This document shows positions 15,623 through 22,925 of a stretch of DNA of 37,834 nucleotides, one piece after another. A program made the position numbers and the translations under genes. Numbering within the stretch: position 1 is the stretch's first letter; every line of letters begins with the position of its first letter. The DNA is from Clostridiales bacterium (GTDB taxonomy: Bacteria > Bacillota > Clostridia > Christensenellales > Borkfalkiaceae). The stretch lies in assembly GCA_015055525.1 (NCBI GenBank), contig SVHZ01000017.1, positions 1-37,834 on the forward strand, written 5' to 3'. The notes below the pieces were generated by a model. That model saw only the letters and a program-made list of their open reading frames with translations, did no database searches and was not told where the DNA came from.

Positions 15623-15658
15623 AAAAAACCGCAGTAGATTTTGCTACTGCGGTTTTTT
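15623..15658. terminator. Second, bidirectional terminator
   Basis: A 15-bp stem (AAAAAACCGCAGTAG at 15623-15637, complement at 15644-15658) with a 6-nt loop. It ends the leftward gene at 15700 and backs up the previous terminator. Confidence 0.92.
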
Positions 15659-15699
15659 GCGTTCAAAATAAAATTTGCCTTGTCAACGCTTATGTATTT

Positions 15700-16269
15700 T
15701 TATTCATTTTTTAATTTTATTGTGAGTATCGTTTTGTTTTCTTTTTGTATTCTTCTTCTGTCAACGTCAAAAACTGTAAAATCAACGGCGCTACCGCCGA
15801 ACGAAAGGGTTATTACGTCGCCTTTATCAACGTATCTTAATTCTTCTAAATCATCAAGCGTGATTTCTTTATTTTCGCTTGCAAGATAGAAAATCTCTTG
15901 GCTAACCGATAAAGAAAACCTTTCTAATAGTTCGCTTTCAGTTAAAATTTTCGTTTCATCAATAAACGCTTTTGGTGTAACAAGCGCCTCTTTGTTTATG
16001 CCAAACATATATTTTGCGTAAGAATACGGCTCTAATTCGCCGTGCGCCTCTGCCATAATTCCAGCAAAACCCCTTTGGCTAAGCATACGCTTTTTCCCGT
16101 CGTTAAGAACGGGGCAACCGTAATGATATTCCTGATGCTCGTAGCCGGAAAATAAATAGCCGTGCTTTTTAATCTCGTCAACGATAGCGTGGCGAGATGC
16201 AAAGGTAAGGGGAGCGTTTTCTAAATCGTAATTTTCTTGATGCGTCCAACCGATAACTTTATACTTCAT
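15700..16269 (-). CDS. Unknown 189-residue cytoplasmic protein, apparently leaderless mRNA
   Basis: I do not recognise this protein. The start at 16269 (MKYKVIGWTHQENY) is chosen because a consensus promoter ends only 7 bp before it; the longer frame would begin at a TTG inside the -35 box. The N-terminal half (to about residue 100) is rich in aromatic and His residues (YEHQEYHYGCPVLNDG, RGFAGIMAEAHG). The C-terminal half has an acidic helix (ITLDDLEELRYVDKGD) followed by beta strands (DVITLSFGGSAVDFTVFDVD), perhaps a small binding domain. There is no signal peptide or membrane helix. It is monocistronic, between terminators. Confidence 0.7.
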   Translation of the reverse strand: MKYKVIGWTHQENYDLENAPLTFASRHAIVDEIKKHGYLFSGYEHQEYHYGCPVLNDGKKRMLSQRGFAGIMAEAHGELEPYSYAKYMFGINKEALVTPKAFIDETKILTESELLERFSLSVSQEIFYLASENKEITLDDLEELRYVDKGDVITLSFGGSAVDFTVFDVDRRRIQKENKTILTIKLKNE

Positions 16270-16276
16270 AATATTT

Positions 16277-16305
16277 ATTATATTTGATAACTGTTTGCAA
16301 GTCAA
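16277..16305 (-). promoter_or_regulatory. Promoter giving a leaderless transcript
   Basis: On the minus strand TTGACT (16305-16300) and TATAAT (16282-16277) are 17 bp apart. Only AAATATT separates the -10 box from the ATG, so transcription should begin within a base or two of the start codon. No ribosome binding site is present. Confidence 0.8.
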
Positions 16306-16388
16306 TCTATAATAAATTTTTATTCAAGATAGTTGCATTATTATTAAAACAATGATAAAATAAACGTATGTTTTACGGAGGATAAAAA

Positions 16389-17147
16389 ATGTCGATAGCA
16401 GTTGATATAATTTTAATAGTTATCTTTTTAGTTATTGTAATTTTCTTTACAAAATACGGGCTTGACCGCGCTCTTTACAAAATAGGTAAGGCTTGGCTTG
16501 CGGTAGCGTGCGCATTCTTCTTCGGCCCGATGATTACCAATTTCCTTGAAGACCTTTTTATTACGAATATGGTAACTAACGCCGTTCACGTTTCGTTAAA
16601 AGAACTCATAACGCACAACGCTAACGGTTATAACTTAGCGGAACTTTTTGCATCGATGCCTGCAAATTTCGTTAATTTCCTTGACGGGCTTGGCGCAAGT
16701 TTAACGGCGCTCGAAGCGGAGTTTGGCACGTATACTGAGGCGAACGACACTATTATAAGGATTATGGCAGAGCGAATTGCTACGCCGTGTATTTCAGGCA
16801 TTTCAACAATACTCGGTCACGTTGTAGGTTTCGTAATTCCTTGGCTCTTTATGAAATGGATTGCTTACGAACTTAAAAAGGACGAAAAGCACAAATTTTT
16901 CCGTTTCTTTGACTACGTTGGCGGTTTCTTAGTAGGCGTTGCAGTAGGCTATGCGGCAGTTATGGGGCTTTCAATCTTAACAAGCACTATCTTCCAAGTA
17001 GTAGTTGCGTTTGATAGTTCCGTTCAAGTAATGGCTATATACGATAGTTCATACGTATTCAAATTCTTGGCTGAATTTGATACGATAGGTGTAATCGTAG
17101 AATTTTTTCAATCGTTTTCAAATACCGCTCTTTCGTTAATTAAATAA
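16389..17147 (+). CDS. CvpA-like integral membrane protein
   Basis: The 252-residue protein has an N-terminal helix (about 5-27) followed by FTKYGLDRALYKIGKAWLAV, which mirrors the CvpA pattern of a first helix, a short Gly/Arg turn and an amphipathic stretch. Three more hydrophobic segments lie near 30-50, 130-155 and 172-205. The middle 70 residues are soluble and probably extracellular. CvpA proteins are linked to colicin V export in E. coli and to envelope processes elsewhere; the role here is unknown. The ATG follows ACGGAGGATAAAAA. It is followed by its own terminator. Confidence 0.65.
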   Translation: MSIAVDIILIVIFLVIVIFFTKYGLDRALYKIGKAWLAVACAFFFGPMITNFLEDLFITNMVTNAVHVSLKELITHNANGYNLAELFASMPANFVNFLDGLGASLTALEAEFGTYTEANDTIIRIMAERIATPCISGISTILGHVVGFVIPWLFMKWIAYELKKDEKHKFFRFFDYVGGFLVGVAVGYAAVMGLSILTSTIFQVVVAFDSSVQVMAIYDSSYVFKFLAEFDTIGVIVEFFQSFSNTALSLIK

Positions 17148-17152
17148 TCTAA

Positions 17153-17184
17153 AAAACCACGCTGAAAATAACGGCGTGGTTTTT
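17153..17184 (+). terminator. Terminator after the CvpA-like gene
   Basis: AAAACCACGC (17153-17162) pairs with GCGTGGTTTT (17174-17183) and a T run follows. Its right arm is part of a 19-bp direct repeat found again at 21056. Confidence 0.85.
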
Positions 17185-17186
17185 GC
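17168..17186 (+). repeat. 19-bp direct repeat, left copy
   Basis: ATAACGGCGTGGTTTTTGC is identical to 21056-21074. The two copies bracket the three-gene operon at 17336-20784; see the findings. Confidence 0.9.
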
Positions 17187-17335
17187 ATGATATACGAGTG
17201 TATTGATATGCTCATTTCTCGGCGTTAAATTTATTCTATCATATTTTACCAAATTTTCAATGTTTTATGCTAAAAAGCATATGTACATTTCAAAAAATAT
17301 ATATTAAGATATATTTAATAGCAAAAGGAGTAATT

Positions 17336-18628
17336 ATGAATATAAATAACGGTTTATTATTTGAAAGCGATTTTCAAAAAGAATTAAAAGAAAAGTTTTA
17401 TTATGCGGACTTTGATCCCGAACACGGCGAAAGGCTATTTTTTGAAAATTCAGGCGGTTCTTTGCGCCTTAAAAAATGCGTAGAAAAAAAGGCGGAAATA
17501 GAGGCGTTCCCTGATTGCCCAGAGCGTATTCACGCTCGTTCAGTATATCTTAAAGGGCTTGTTGAAAAGGGAACGAAAGAGATATTAGAAATAGTTTTTG
17601 GTGCAAAAAGCGGAGCGTTAATAACGGAATTAACCGCATCGCAAACTATGTTTCAAATGGTCGGTATGATAATGGAAAACGTTGGCGGTACTAACGCCGT
17701 TGTTTCTTCAATAGAACACCCGTCTGCATTTGATGCAATTGAATATTACTGCAACAAAACGGGCAAAGAAATGCGCGTTGTACCCGCAAACAAAAAAACG
17801 GGCGGAATTGACGTTGATGAAGTTATTAAACTCATAGATAAAAACACAACTTTATTAAGCATAATGGCTGCGTCTAACATTTCAGGAAACGTTATGGATA
17901 TTAAAGAAATTGTTAAGCGCGCAAGGGAAATTAAGCCCGATTTATATATTATTAGCGATATGGTTCAACACGCGCCACATTGTGGTATAGACGTTGAAGA
18001 TTTAGCGCTTGACGGAGCGAATATTGCGCCTTATAAATTTTTTGGCGTGCGCGGTTGCGGGTTTGCTTACGTTTCGGATAGGGTTGCAAAATTTCCGCAC
18101 CATAAACTATTAGCCAAACCGCAAGAGACTTTTGAACTTGGGACAAGCGCTCCTGCAAATTTTGCCGCAATGATGGAAGTTATAAATTACGTGTGTGAAA
18201 TTGGCGAGCATTTTATAGGAAAAAAATCAAGAAAAGAAACTTATGACGAAGGTATGCGCCGTATTCATTTACAAGAACGCGCGCTACTTTATAGAATGCT
18301 TGAAGGCACGCCCGAAGTTAAAGGGTTACGGTATATTGACGGCGTAACGGTACACGTTGACACAAAAGATTTAACTAAAAGAGATTTAATTGTTGCAATG
18401 AGTATTGACGGTGCTGACTTAACTCAAACGGTTGCCGAATATCAACGCCGTGGAGTTACCGTTTACGAAAGGGTAAACACTAGCATTTATTCAAAGCGCA
18501 TTGTTGAAGCAATAGGAATAAAGGGATGTATAAGAGTTTCCCCACTTCATTGTAACGGAGTAGAAGATATTGATAAATTCTTAAAAATAACTGCACAAAT
18601 GGCGGAAAAATATAGGGTAAAATTATGA
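17336..18628 (+). CDS. Class V aminotransferase (cysteine-desulfurase-like fold)
   Basis: The 430-residue PLP enzyme belongs to the SufS/NifS superfamily. The start at 17336 has AAGGAG at 17325-17330; an in-frame ATG 69 bp upstream lacks a site. The PLP-binding Asp-x-x-Gln motif appears as SDMVQHAPH (about residues 211-219), and the Schiff-base Lys lies in NIAPYKFFGVRGCGF near 238. Near the N-terminus FENSGGS is the substrate-side motif. The cofactor is clear, but the substrate is not: members include cysteine desulfurases, selenocysteine lyases and sugar or amino-acid epimerases. Its operon partners are glycan-type enzymes, so sulfur transfer is less likely than amino-sugar or amino-acid chemistry. 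Confidence 0.85.
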   Translation: MNINNGLLFESDFQKELKEKFYYADFDPEHGERLFFENSGGSLRLKKCVEKKAEIEAFPDCPERIHARSVYLKGLVEKGTKEILEIVFGAKSGALITELTASQTMFQMVGMIMENVGGTNAVVSSIEHPSAFDAIEYYCNKTGKEMRVVPANKKTGGIDVDEVIKLIDKNTTLLSIMAASNISGNVMDIKEIVKRAREIKPDLYIISDMVQHAPHCGIDVEDLALDGANIAPYKFFGVRGCGFAYVSDRVAKFPHHKLLAKPQETFELGTSAPANFAAMMEVINYVCEIGEHFIGKKSRKETYDEGMRRIHLQERALLYRMLEGTPEVKGLRYIDGVTVHVDTKDLTKRDLIVAMSIDGADLTQTVAEYQRRGVTVYERVNTSIYSKRIVEAIGIKGCIRVSPLHCNGVEDIDKFLKITAQMAEKYRVKL

Positions 18629-19740
18629 AACAGTCAGACGTTTTGAACTTTTCAGTTCAAATTAGCAACGGGCTTAAAGAAACAAGCGCAGACGGCGCAA
18701 GTTTGGCTTTTGATTCAAAATACGGAATTATGTTTTGCGCTTATATGCCAGGCAGACAAGGTAATTACGGCGAATCAAGGGGTAGAATAAGTTTATCGTA
18801 TTTTCCTGCGTCGCAACCTACTAATATAAAATACGTAGAAGTTGATACGGGAAAAGACGTTTACGTTCCTAATATAATGAGTTTGGGCGATGGAAAGGTT
18901 AGAGTTTTTTATGAAAAAAATAGCCGTGCCGATTGCGACCATTATATTGGATATAAAGACTTTGATTTTATAACCGAAGTTTTAAGCGAAGAAAAAATAG
19001 TTATGCTTAAAAAAGATAATGGAGAAGTTGTTCCGCTTACGGGTAGCGAGCAATTTGCATACCTTAAATCTCACGGATTTACAAATCAAGAATATAAATG
19101 CACAGAGCAAATTGCTTTTGGTAGTCACTCTATTTTTCGTGGAGAAGACGGCTTTGTTTACGGCGCAATAACAAGTTATCTTGCAGAGCCTATTTTATAT
19201 CGTTCAAAAGACAATCTTGCAACGTTAGAATTTTTCGCAATTTGCCCCTATTCTGCCCAATACGAAATGGATTACAAATTTTTAAATGGTAAAATTTACG
19301 GGGTGTTTAGAACACCGCCCGAAAAGGATTCCATTTATTTTGTAACTAGCGAAGATAACGGCAAAACTTGGAGCGAGCCTTATTTAATTAAAGATAGCGT
19401 TTCTTGTAGACCAAGATTAATTAATTATTCAAACGGCGTACTTGTGGTTGCAAATCATTACAATGCGGATACGGGTAACCGCCCTGCTATTCAACAAGCA
19501 AGAACAAGTGTTAGAATGTATTTACTTAAAGACGGCGAACTGCCTAACGAAAAGACTATGGTAAAAGAACTATATAGCAAATGCGGGATTGTAAACGTTT
19601 GCCTTCAAAACGTTTTAGGCGATATCTATTTTGCTTATAGCACTTCTGAACTTGCGCTTGAATATCAAAACGGTAACCCAAAAGTTCGCGGTAAAGACGC
19701 TATTAGATACGTTAAACTTGGCGATTTAGAAGAAAACTAA
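18625..19740 (+). CDS. Sialidase-fold (BNR repeat) protein, cytoplasmic
   Basis: The 371-residue protein has the six-bladed propeller pattern of the sialidase/neuraminidase superfamily. One clear Asp box (S-x-D-x-G-x-x-W) is at residues 242-249 (SEDNGKTW), and further blades show the VPNIMSLGDGKVRVFYEK and HSIFRGEDGFVYGAITSY rhythm. The start overlaps the aminotransferase stop by 4 bp. There is no signal peptide, unlike secreted sialidases, so any substrate must be imported or internal. I could not identify the Arg triad and Tyr nucleophile with confidence. It may be a sialidase, a related glycosidase or a binding protein. Confidence 0.8.
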   Translation: MKQSDVLNFSVQISNGLKETSADGASLAFDSKYGIMFCAYMPGRQGNYGESRGRISLSYFPASQPTNIKYVEVDTGKDVYVPNIMSLGDGKVRVFYEKNSRADCDHYIGYKDFDFITEVLSEEKIVMLKKDNGEVVPLTGSEQFAYLKSHGFTNQEYKCTEQIAFGSHSIFRGEDGFVYGAITSYLAEPILYRSKDNLATLEFFAICPYSAQYEMDYKFLNGKIYGVFRTPPEKDSIYFVTSEDNGKTWSEPYLIKDSVSCRPRLINYSNGVLVVANHYNADTGNRPAIQQARTSVRMYLLKDGELPNEKTMVKELYSKCGIVNVCLQNVLGDIYFAYSTSELALEYQNGNPKVRGKDAIRYVKLGDLEEN

Positions 19741-19767
19741 CGTACACATAAAAGGATAGTTCTAGTT

Positions 19768-20784
19768 ATGAAATTAAGTTTAGAACAAGTTGAAAAAATT
19801 GCTTGCGGATTAGTAAACCTTGAAGAAAAAAACGGTTGTTTTAGAATAAATAGATTTACCGATGAACAAATAAATTTATATAAAGAATATAAAGGTGGTT
19901 ATTTTTTCAATAGAGCGCTATGTTCTTCTGGGGTTAGACTTGCGTTTAACACTAATAGTACAAGTTTGTTTATCAAGGGGATTACGTCGTACGGAACTTC
20001 ACGCACGTATTACACTTTTGACGTGTTTGTAAACGATAAATTGATTGATTGTATTGACAATTTTTTGCAAAAATTTCCTGAAGATTACATTGAACAAGAC
20101 TTAAAACTAGGTGAGTTTGAAAAAAGGTTTAACCTTGGTGACGGCGTAAAAAAAGTAGAAGTATATTTGCCGTTTTCAGTCATTGTTGATTTTGAAGAAA
20201 TTTCTCTAGATGACGGAGCGTTCATTGAACCTGTAAAGAAAAAATATAAGGGATTGCTTTTTGGTGATTCAATAACACAAGGGTACGATAATGCGCACGT
20301 TTCAAATCATTATTCCGTTTCTTTATCACAATTATTAGACGTCGATTTTATTAACAAGGCAATCGGGGGAGAAGTATTTAATCCAGCACTTGCCAGTCTT
20401 AAAGACAATTTTGAACCCGACTATATATGGGTTGCTTACGGCACTAATGATTGGGGAACTGGTTTGGCGTTAGAAGAGTTTTCTAAAAACTGCAAAGAAT
20501 TTTATCTTAATTTACGTAACAACTATCCTAATTCAAAAATTATTGCGCTTTCACCGATTTGGAGAAAAGAAATTCTCACAGAAAAAAAAGATTTTGATTT
20601 TGACCTTATAGAAAAAACTATTTTTAACGTAGTGTCGAAGTTAGATAACGCTACTATTATAAGTGGGTTTGATTTAGTACCGCATGAAGAAAGGTGTTTT
20701 GCGGATTCAAGATTGCATCCAAACGATTTAGGGTTTAGTTTTTATGCGGAAAATTTATGCAAAAAAATACAAAGCCTATTATAA
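19768..20784 (+). CDS. Two-domain SGNH/GDSL hydrolase (carbohydrate esterase type)
   Basis: The 338-residue cytoplasmic protein has an N-terminal beta-sandwich (about 25-150) and a C-terminal SGNH esterase domain (about 162-338), as in SsfX3-type carbohydrate esterases. Block I GDSITQGYD places the nucleophile at Ser168; GTND (block III) is at 225-228. The block V acid-base pair is ADSRLHPND near 312-320: the His is three residues after Ser314 and four after Asp313, one residue longer than the usual DxxH. The start at 19768 follows AAAGGATAG. It is third in the operon and probably removes acyl groups from a sugar. Confidence 0.85.
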   Translation: MKLSLEQVEKIACGLVNLEEKNGCFRINRFTDEQINLYKEYKGGYFFNRALCSSGVRLAFNTNSTSLFIKGITSYGTSRTYYTFDVFVNDKLIDCIDNFLQKFPEDYIEQDLKLGEFEKRFNLGDGVKKVEVYLPFSVIVDFEEISLDDGAFIEPVKKKYKGLLFGDSITQGYDNAHVSNHYSVSLSQLLDVDFINKAIGGEVFNPALASLKDNFEPDYIWVAYGTNDWGTGLALEEFSKNCKEFYLNLRNNYPNSKIIALSPIWRKEILTEKKDFDFDLIEKTIFNVVSKLDNATIISGFDLVPHEERCFADSRLHPNDLGFSFYAENLCKKIQSLL

Positions 20785-20790
20785 TTATAA

Positions 20791-20929
20791 TATAAGAAGT
20801 TATTGCTTTGCTTGCAAGGAGCAATAACTTCGCCGTATTTCAAAGTTGAAGTATAAAAACGCAAGTTTTTAGAGCAAAACTTTAGTTTTGCAAAAGATTT
20901 TGCGATTAGCAAAAGATTTACTTCTTATA
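20791..20929. repeat. Multi-hairpin palindromic element
   Basis: Outer arms TATAAGAAGT (20791-20800) and ACTTCTTATA (20920-20929) are perfect inverted repeats. Inside are GAAGTTATTGCT/AGCAATAACTTC (20796-20807 with 20820-20831), TTCAA/TTGAA (20839-20850), AAAAC/GTTTT (20856-20869) and GCAAAACT/AGTTTTGC (20874-20891). The layout suits a small palindromic mobile repeat or a structured RNA. Confidence 0.65.
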
Positions 20930-21055
20930 GTTTATAATATATTAGCAATCGGCAACTAAATAAATCCTAATAAGAAAAGCCCACCATATTTCACATTAAA
21001 GCGAAGTATAGTGGGCTACATTTGTATTAAATTAAAAATTCCTTGTAGGGTATTC

Positions 21056-21074
21056 ATAACGGCGTGGTTTTTGC
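21056..21074 (+). repeat. 19-bp direct repeat, right copy
   Basis: Identical to 17168-17186. This copy lacks the left arm of the terminator hairpin, and a shared CATTTCTC follows a short distance downstream of both copies. Confidence 0.9.
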
Positions 21075-21192
21075 TTAAATTATAAAAAGGCATTTCTCAA
21101 ATAAACGTTTTTAACTTGTTTTGTCGTGGTAAAATAAGGGTTTGGGTGGTATACTAATTATGCTCGAGTTAAAAATTTTTAGGAGAAACTTT

Positions 21193-21549
21193 ATGAATAC
21201 TGATAAAATTTATGCAGAACAAATTGCAAATGAATACTCACCCAAACAAACGTCAAAAGTAAAGGCGTTAAAAAAGTTAGACGCAAAGGCAAAAAACCCT
21301 GCGCATATATTTGCTTACACCTTTGGTGTAATTTCAAGTTTAACGCTTGGCGTAGGAATGTGCTTATGTATGGGCGTTATCGGCGCAAATAATATAACAA
21401 CGATGATTTTAGGCGTAATTATAGGTTGCGTTGGCATATTAGGTGCAAGCGTTAATTACCCAATTTTCAAAAAGATACTTGAAACTTCAAAGAGTAAATA
21501 CGCATCTGATATTATTAAACTTGCAAACGAAATAGCAAGTGAAAAATAA
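21193..21549 (+). CDS. Small two-helix membrane protein
   Basis: The start at 21193 gives 118 residues (MNTDKIYAEQIANEYSP) and has AGGAG 7 nt upstream; the longer frame from 21142 lacks a site. A polar, Lys-rich N-terminal stretch (about 1-35) is followed by two hydrophobic helices (about 37-60 and 66-86) and an amphipathic tail. The sequence type (IYAEQIANEYSPKQTSKV...AKNPAHIFAYTFG) is common in Firmicutes, where it is often labelled without proof as a reductase. No catalytic motif is visible. It is followed after 5 bp by another membrane protein and then a TetR gene, suggesting a regulated membrane operon. Confidence 0.75.
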   Translation: MNTDKIYAEQIANEYSPKQTSKVKALKKLDAKAKNPAHIFAYTFGVISSLTLGVGMCLCMGVIGANNITTMILGVIIGCVGILGASVNYPIFKKILETSKSKYASDIIKLANEIASEK

Positions 21550-21554
21550 TCGTT

Positions 21555-22214
21555 ATGTCTAACCGATTTTTCAATAGGATAAAAAGTGATTTCCATTTTA
21601 GGATAAAAGTCTTTTTATGTTTTTCGTTTATTTTTAACGTTGGTTATGCTATATTTTTATTAGTGGTTGGAAAACTCATTTCGTCAAACTGGTTTTACGT
21701 TATGGCGTTATACAACTTTTTACTCTTTATTGCAAGGGTTTTTGTTTTCTTGCGAACTAGCGATAAAAAAACCGAAAAACAAAAGGTTAAGACTATGCGT
21801 TTTTGCGGATACTTTTTATTCTTGATAAACCTTGCAGTATCGGTAATGATGTTTTTATTAGTAAATAATAATCAAGGCGCAAGATATCATGAAATAATTG
21901 TAATAACTATCGCGACGTATACTTTTTCTTCGCTTTCGCTTGCAATAATAAACAGCGTTAAGCATTTTAAGCAAAGCAATCACGTTTACTTGTGTGCAAA
22001 ATTGATAAGTTTAATTTCGGCAAGCGTATCGATGGTAACTTTAACTAGCACTATGCTTGCAACTTGGGGGAAAGATAACGTTGCGTTAAGAAACGTTATT
22101 TTGCCTATTTTATGTGGGTTTGTTGCGCTGTTTATTATATCGTGCGCGATATTTATGATTGTAAAGGCAAATTTAGATTTAAGGACGTTAGAATATGAAA
22201 AAGAACGAAAGTAA
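21555..22214 (+). CDS. Unknown six-helix membrane protein
   Basis: The 219-residue protein has about six hydrophobic segments (near 18-38, 44-66, 84-104, 113-132, 146-168 and 180-203) linked by short basic loops, with a charged C-terminal tail. I do not recognise the family. The final 20 bp overlap the preferred start of the TetR gene (22195), so it sits in one operon with that regulator and with the small membrane protein before it. No ribosome binding site stands out beyond weak purines before the ATG. Confidence 0.7.
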   Translation: MSNRFFNRIKSDFHFRIKVFLCFSFIFNVGYAIFLLVVGKLISSNWFYVMALYNFLLFIARVFVFLRTSDKKTEKQKVKTMRFCGYFLFLINLAVSVMMFLLVNNNQGARYHEIIVITIATYTFSSLSLAIINSVKHFKQSNHVYLCAKLISLISASVSMVTLTSTMLATWGKDNVALRNVILPILCGFVALFIISCAIFMIVKANLDLRTLEYEKERK

Positions 22215-22765
22215 GTATTTTTATACTGCAAACCTTATGAATAAAGCGTTGCTCTTTTTGCTTGAGAAAAAAAGATATAGAATTTATTACGGTAACTGAA
22301 ATAACGAAGAAAGCAGGCGTAAGCCGTTCTACTTTTTATCTTCATTACGATAGCGTTTACGAACTGTTTAGCGAAACTGTTGAAAATCTAAATAATCAAT
22401 TTATCAATTCGTTTGGAATTAAATTTCCGCTTGAAATTACAAATAGAGAAGACGCTTTTTTAATAACCGAAAAATTTTTAGTTCCCTATTTGAATTTTTG
22501 TAAAGAAAATAAGCGAATATTGAAACTCGTATATCAAAAACCGCAGTTATTTGATAGAAAAACGGCATACAAAAAAATGTACGATACAATTTTTTATCCT
22601 GCCATATCGCAATTTATCAAAGACGAAAATCAAAAAGTATATAATCTTGAATTTTTCACGCAAGGCGTGGTTGGAATAATACACAAGTGGATAGAACTCG
22701 ATTGCGTTGACGAGATTGAAGAAGTTATTAAGATTATAAAAAACTGCATAGGCTACGACGGTTAA
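22195..22765 (+). pseudogene. TetR-family regulator with a +1 frameshift in an A7 run
   Basis: Translation from ATG at 22195 gives MKKNESKYFYTANLMNKALL...LEKK and then meets a stop (TGA) soon after. The downstream frame (open to 22765) begins inside a TetR HTH domain: DIEFITVTEITKKAGVSRST, then FYLHYDSVYELF. Joining the two at the seven A residues (22267-22273) by skipping one base gives a normal full-length TetR protein of about 190 residues. The remainder is a helical ligand-binding domain. The cause may be a sequencing error, a real mutation or phase variation. It overlaps the preceding membrane gene by 20 bp. Confidence 0.85.
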
Positions 22766-22768
22766 TTA

Positions 22769-22803
22769 AATCCCCGCGGAAAATTCCGCGGGGATTAGTC
22801 TTT
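22769..22803 (+). terminator. Terminator after the TetR gene
   Basis: A 12-bp GC-rich stem (AATCCCCGCGGA at 22769-22780, complement at 22785-22796) closes a short AAAT loop and is followed by a T-rich tail. Confidence 0.88.
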
Positions 22804-22844
22804 TAGCAAAAATTTTGCATAATTAAACTAAAACTTGCAAACGG

Positions 22845-22873
22845 TTGACAATATTCTTAATATATTGTATAGT
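22845..22873 (+). promoter_or_regulatory. Promoter of the NhaC gene
   Basis: TTGACA at 22845-22850 and TATAGT at 22868-22873 are 17 bp apart. The leader of about 45 nt contains the hairpin GGTGGC-GATG-GCCACC (22893-22908) and then AAAAGGAG before the ATG. Confidence 0.8.
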
Positions 22874-22925
22874 AACTCTATAAATATTCATAGGTGGCGA
22901 TGGCCACCATACAAAAGGAGAAATT

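Larger units (their letters stand above)
20785..21192. other. 408-bp gene-free region with palindromic element and direct repeat
   Basis: No coding region is supported here. The left part (20791-20929) is a nested palindromic element. At 20979-21016 AGCCCAC...GTGGGCT forms a terminator-like hairpin without a good T run. The 19-bp direct repeat copy is at 21056-21074. The last 100 bp hold a -10-like TATACT near 21153 without a convincing -35 box, then AGGAG before the gene at 21193. Confidence 0.7.

Noticed and set aside
16270..16305. TTG start at 16305 for the unknown leftward gene
   Set aside because: The TTG belongs to the -35 box of the promoter, which would lie inside the gene; the ATG at 16269 fits the promoter.
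17267..17335. Upstream ATG of the aminotransferase frame
   Set aside because: It has no ribosome binding site, whereas the ATG at 17336 follows AAGGAG and begins where family similarity starts.
22267..22273. Programmed -1 ribosomal frameshifting on A7 in the TetR gene
   Set aside because: Reaching the second frame needs a +1 shift (skipping a base), which a classic -1 slippery site would not give.
22874..22925. A sodium or lithium riboswitch in the nhaC leader
   Set aside because: The leader is only about 50 nt with one simple hairpin, too short for the known ion riboswitch folds.
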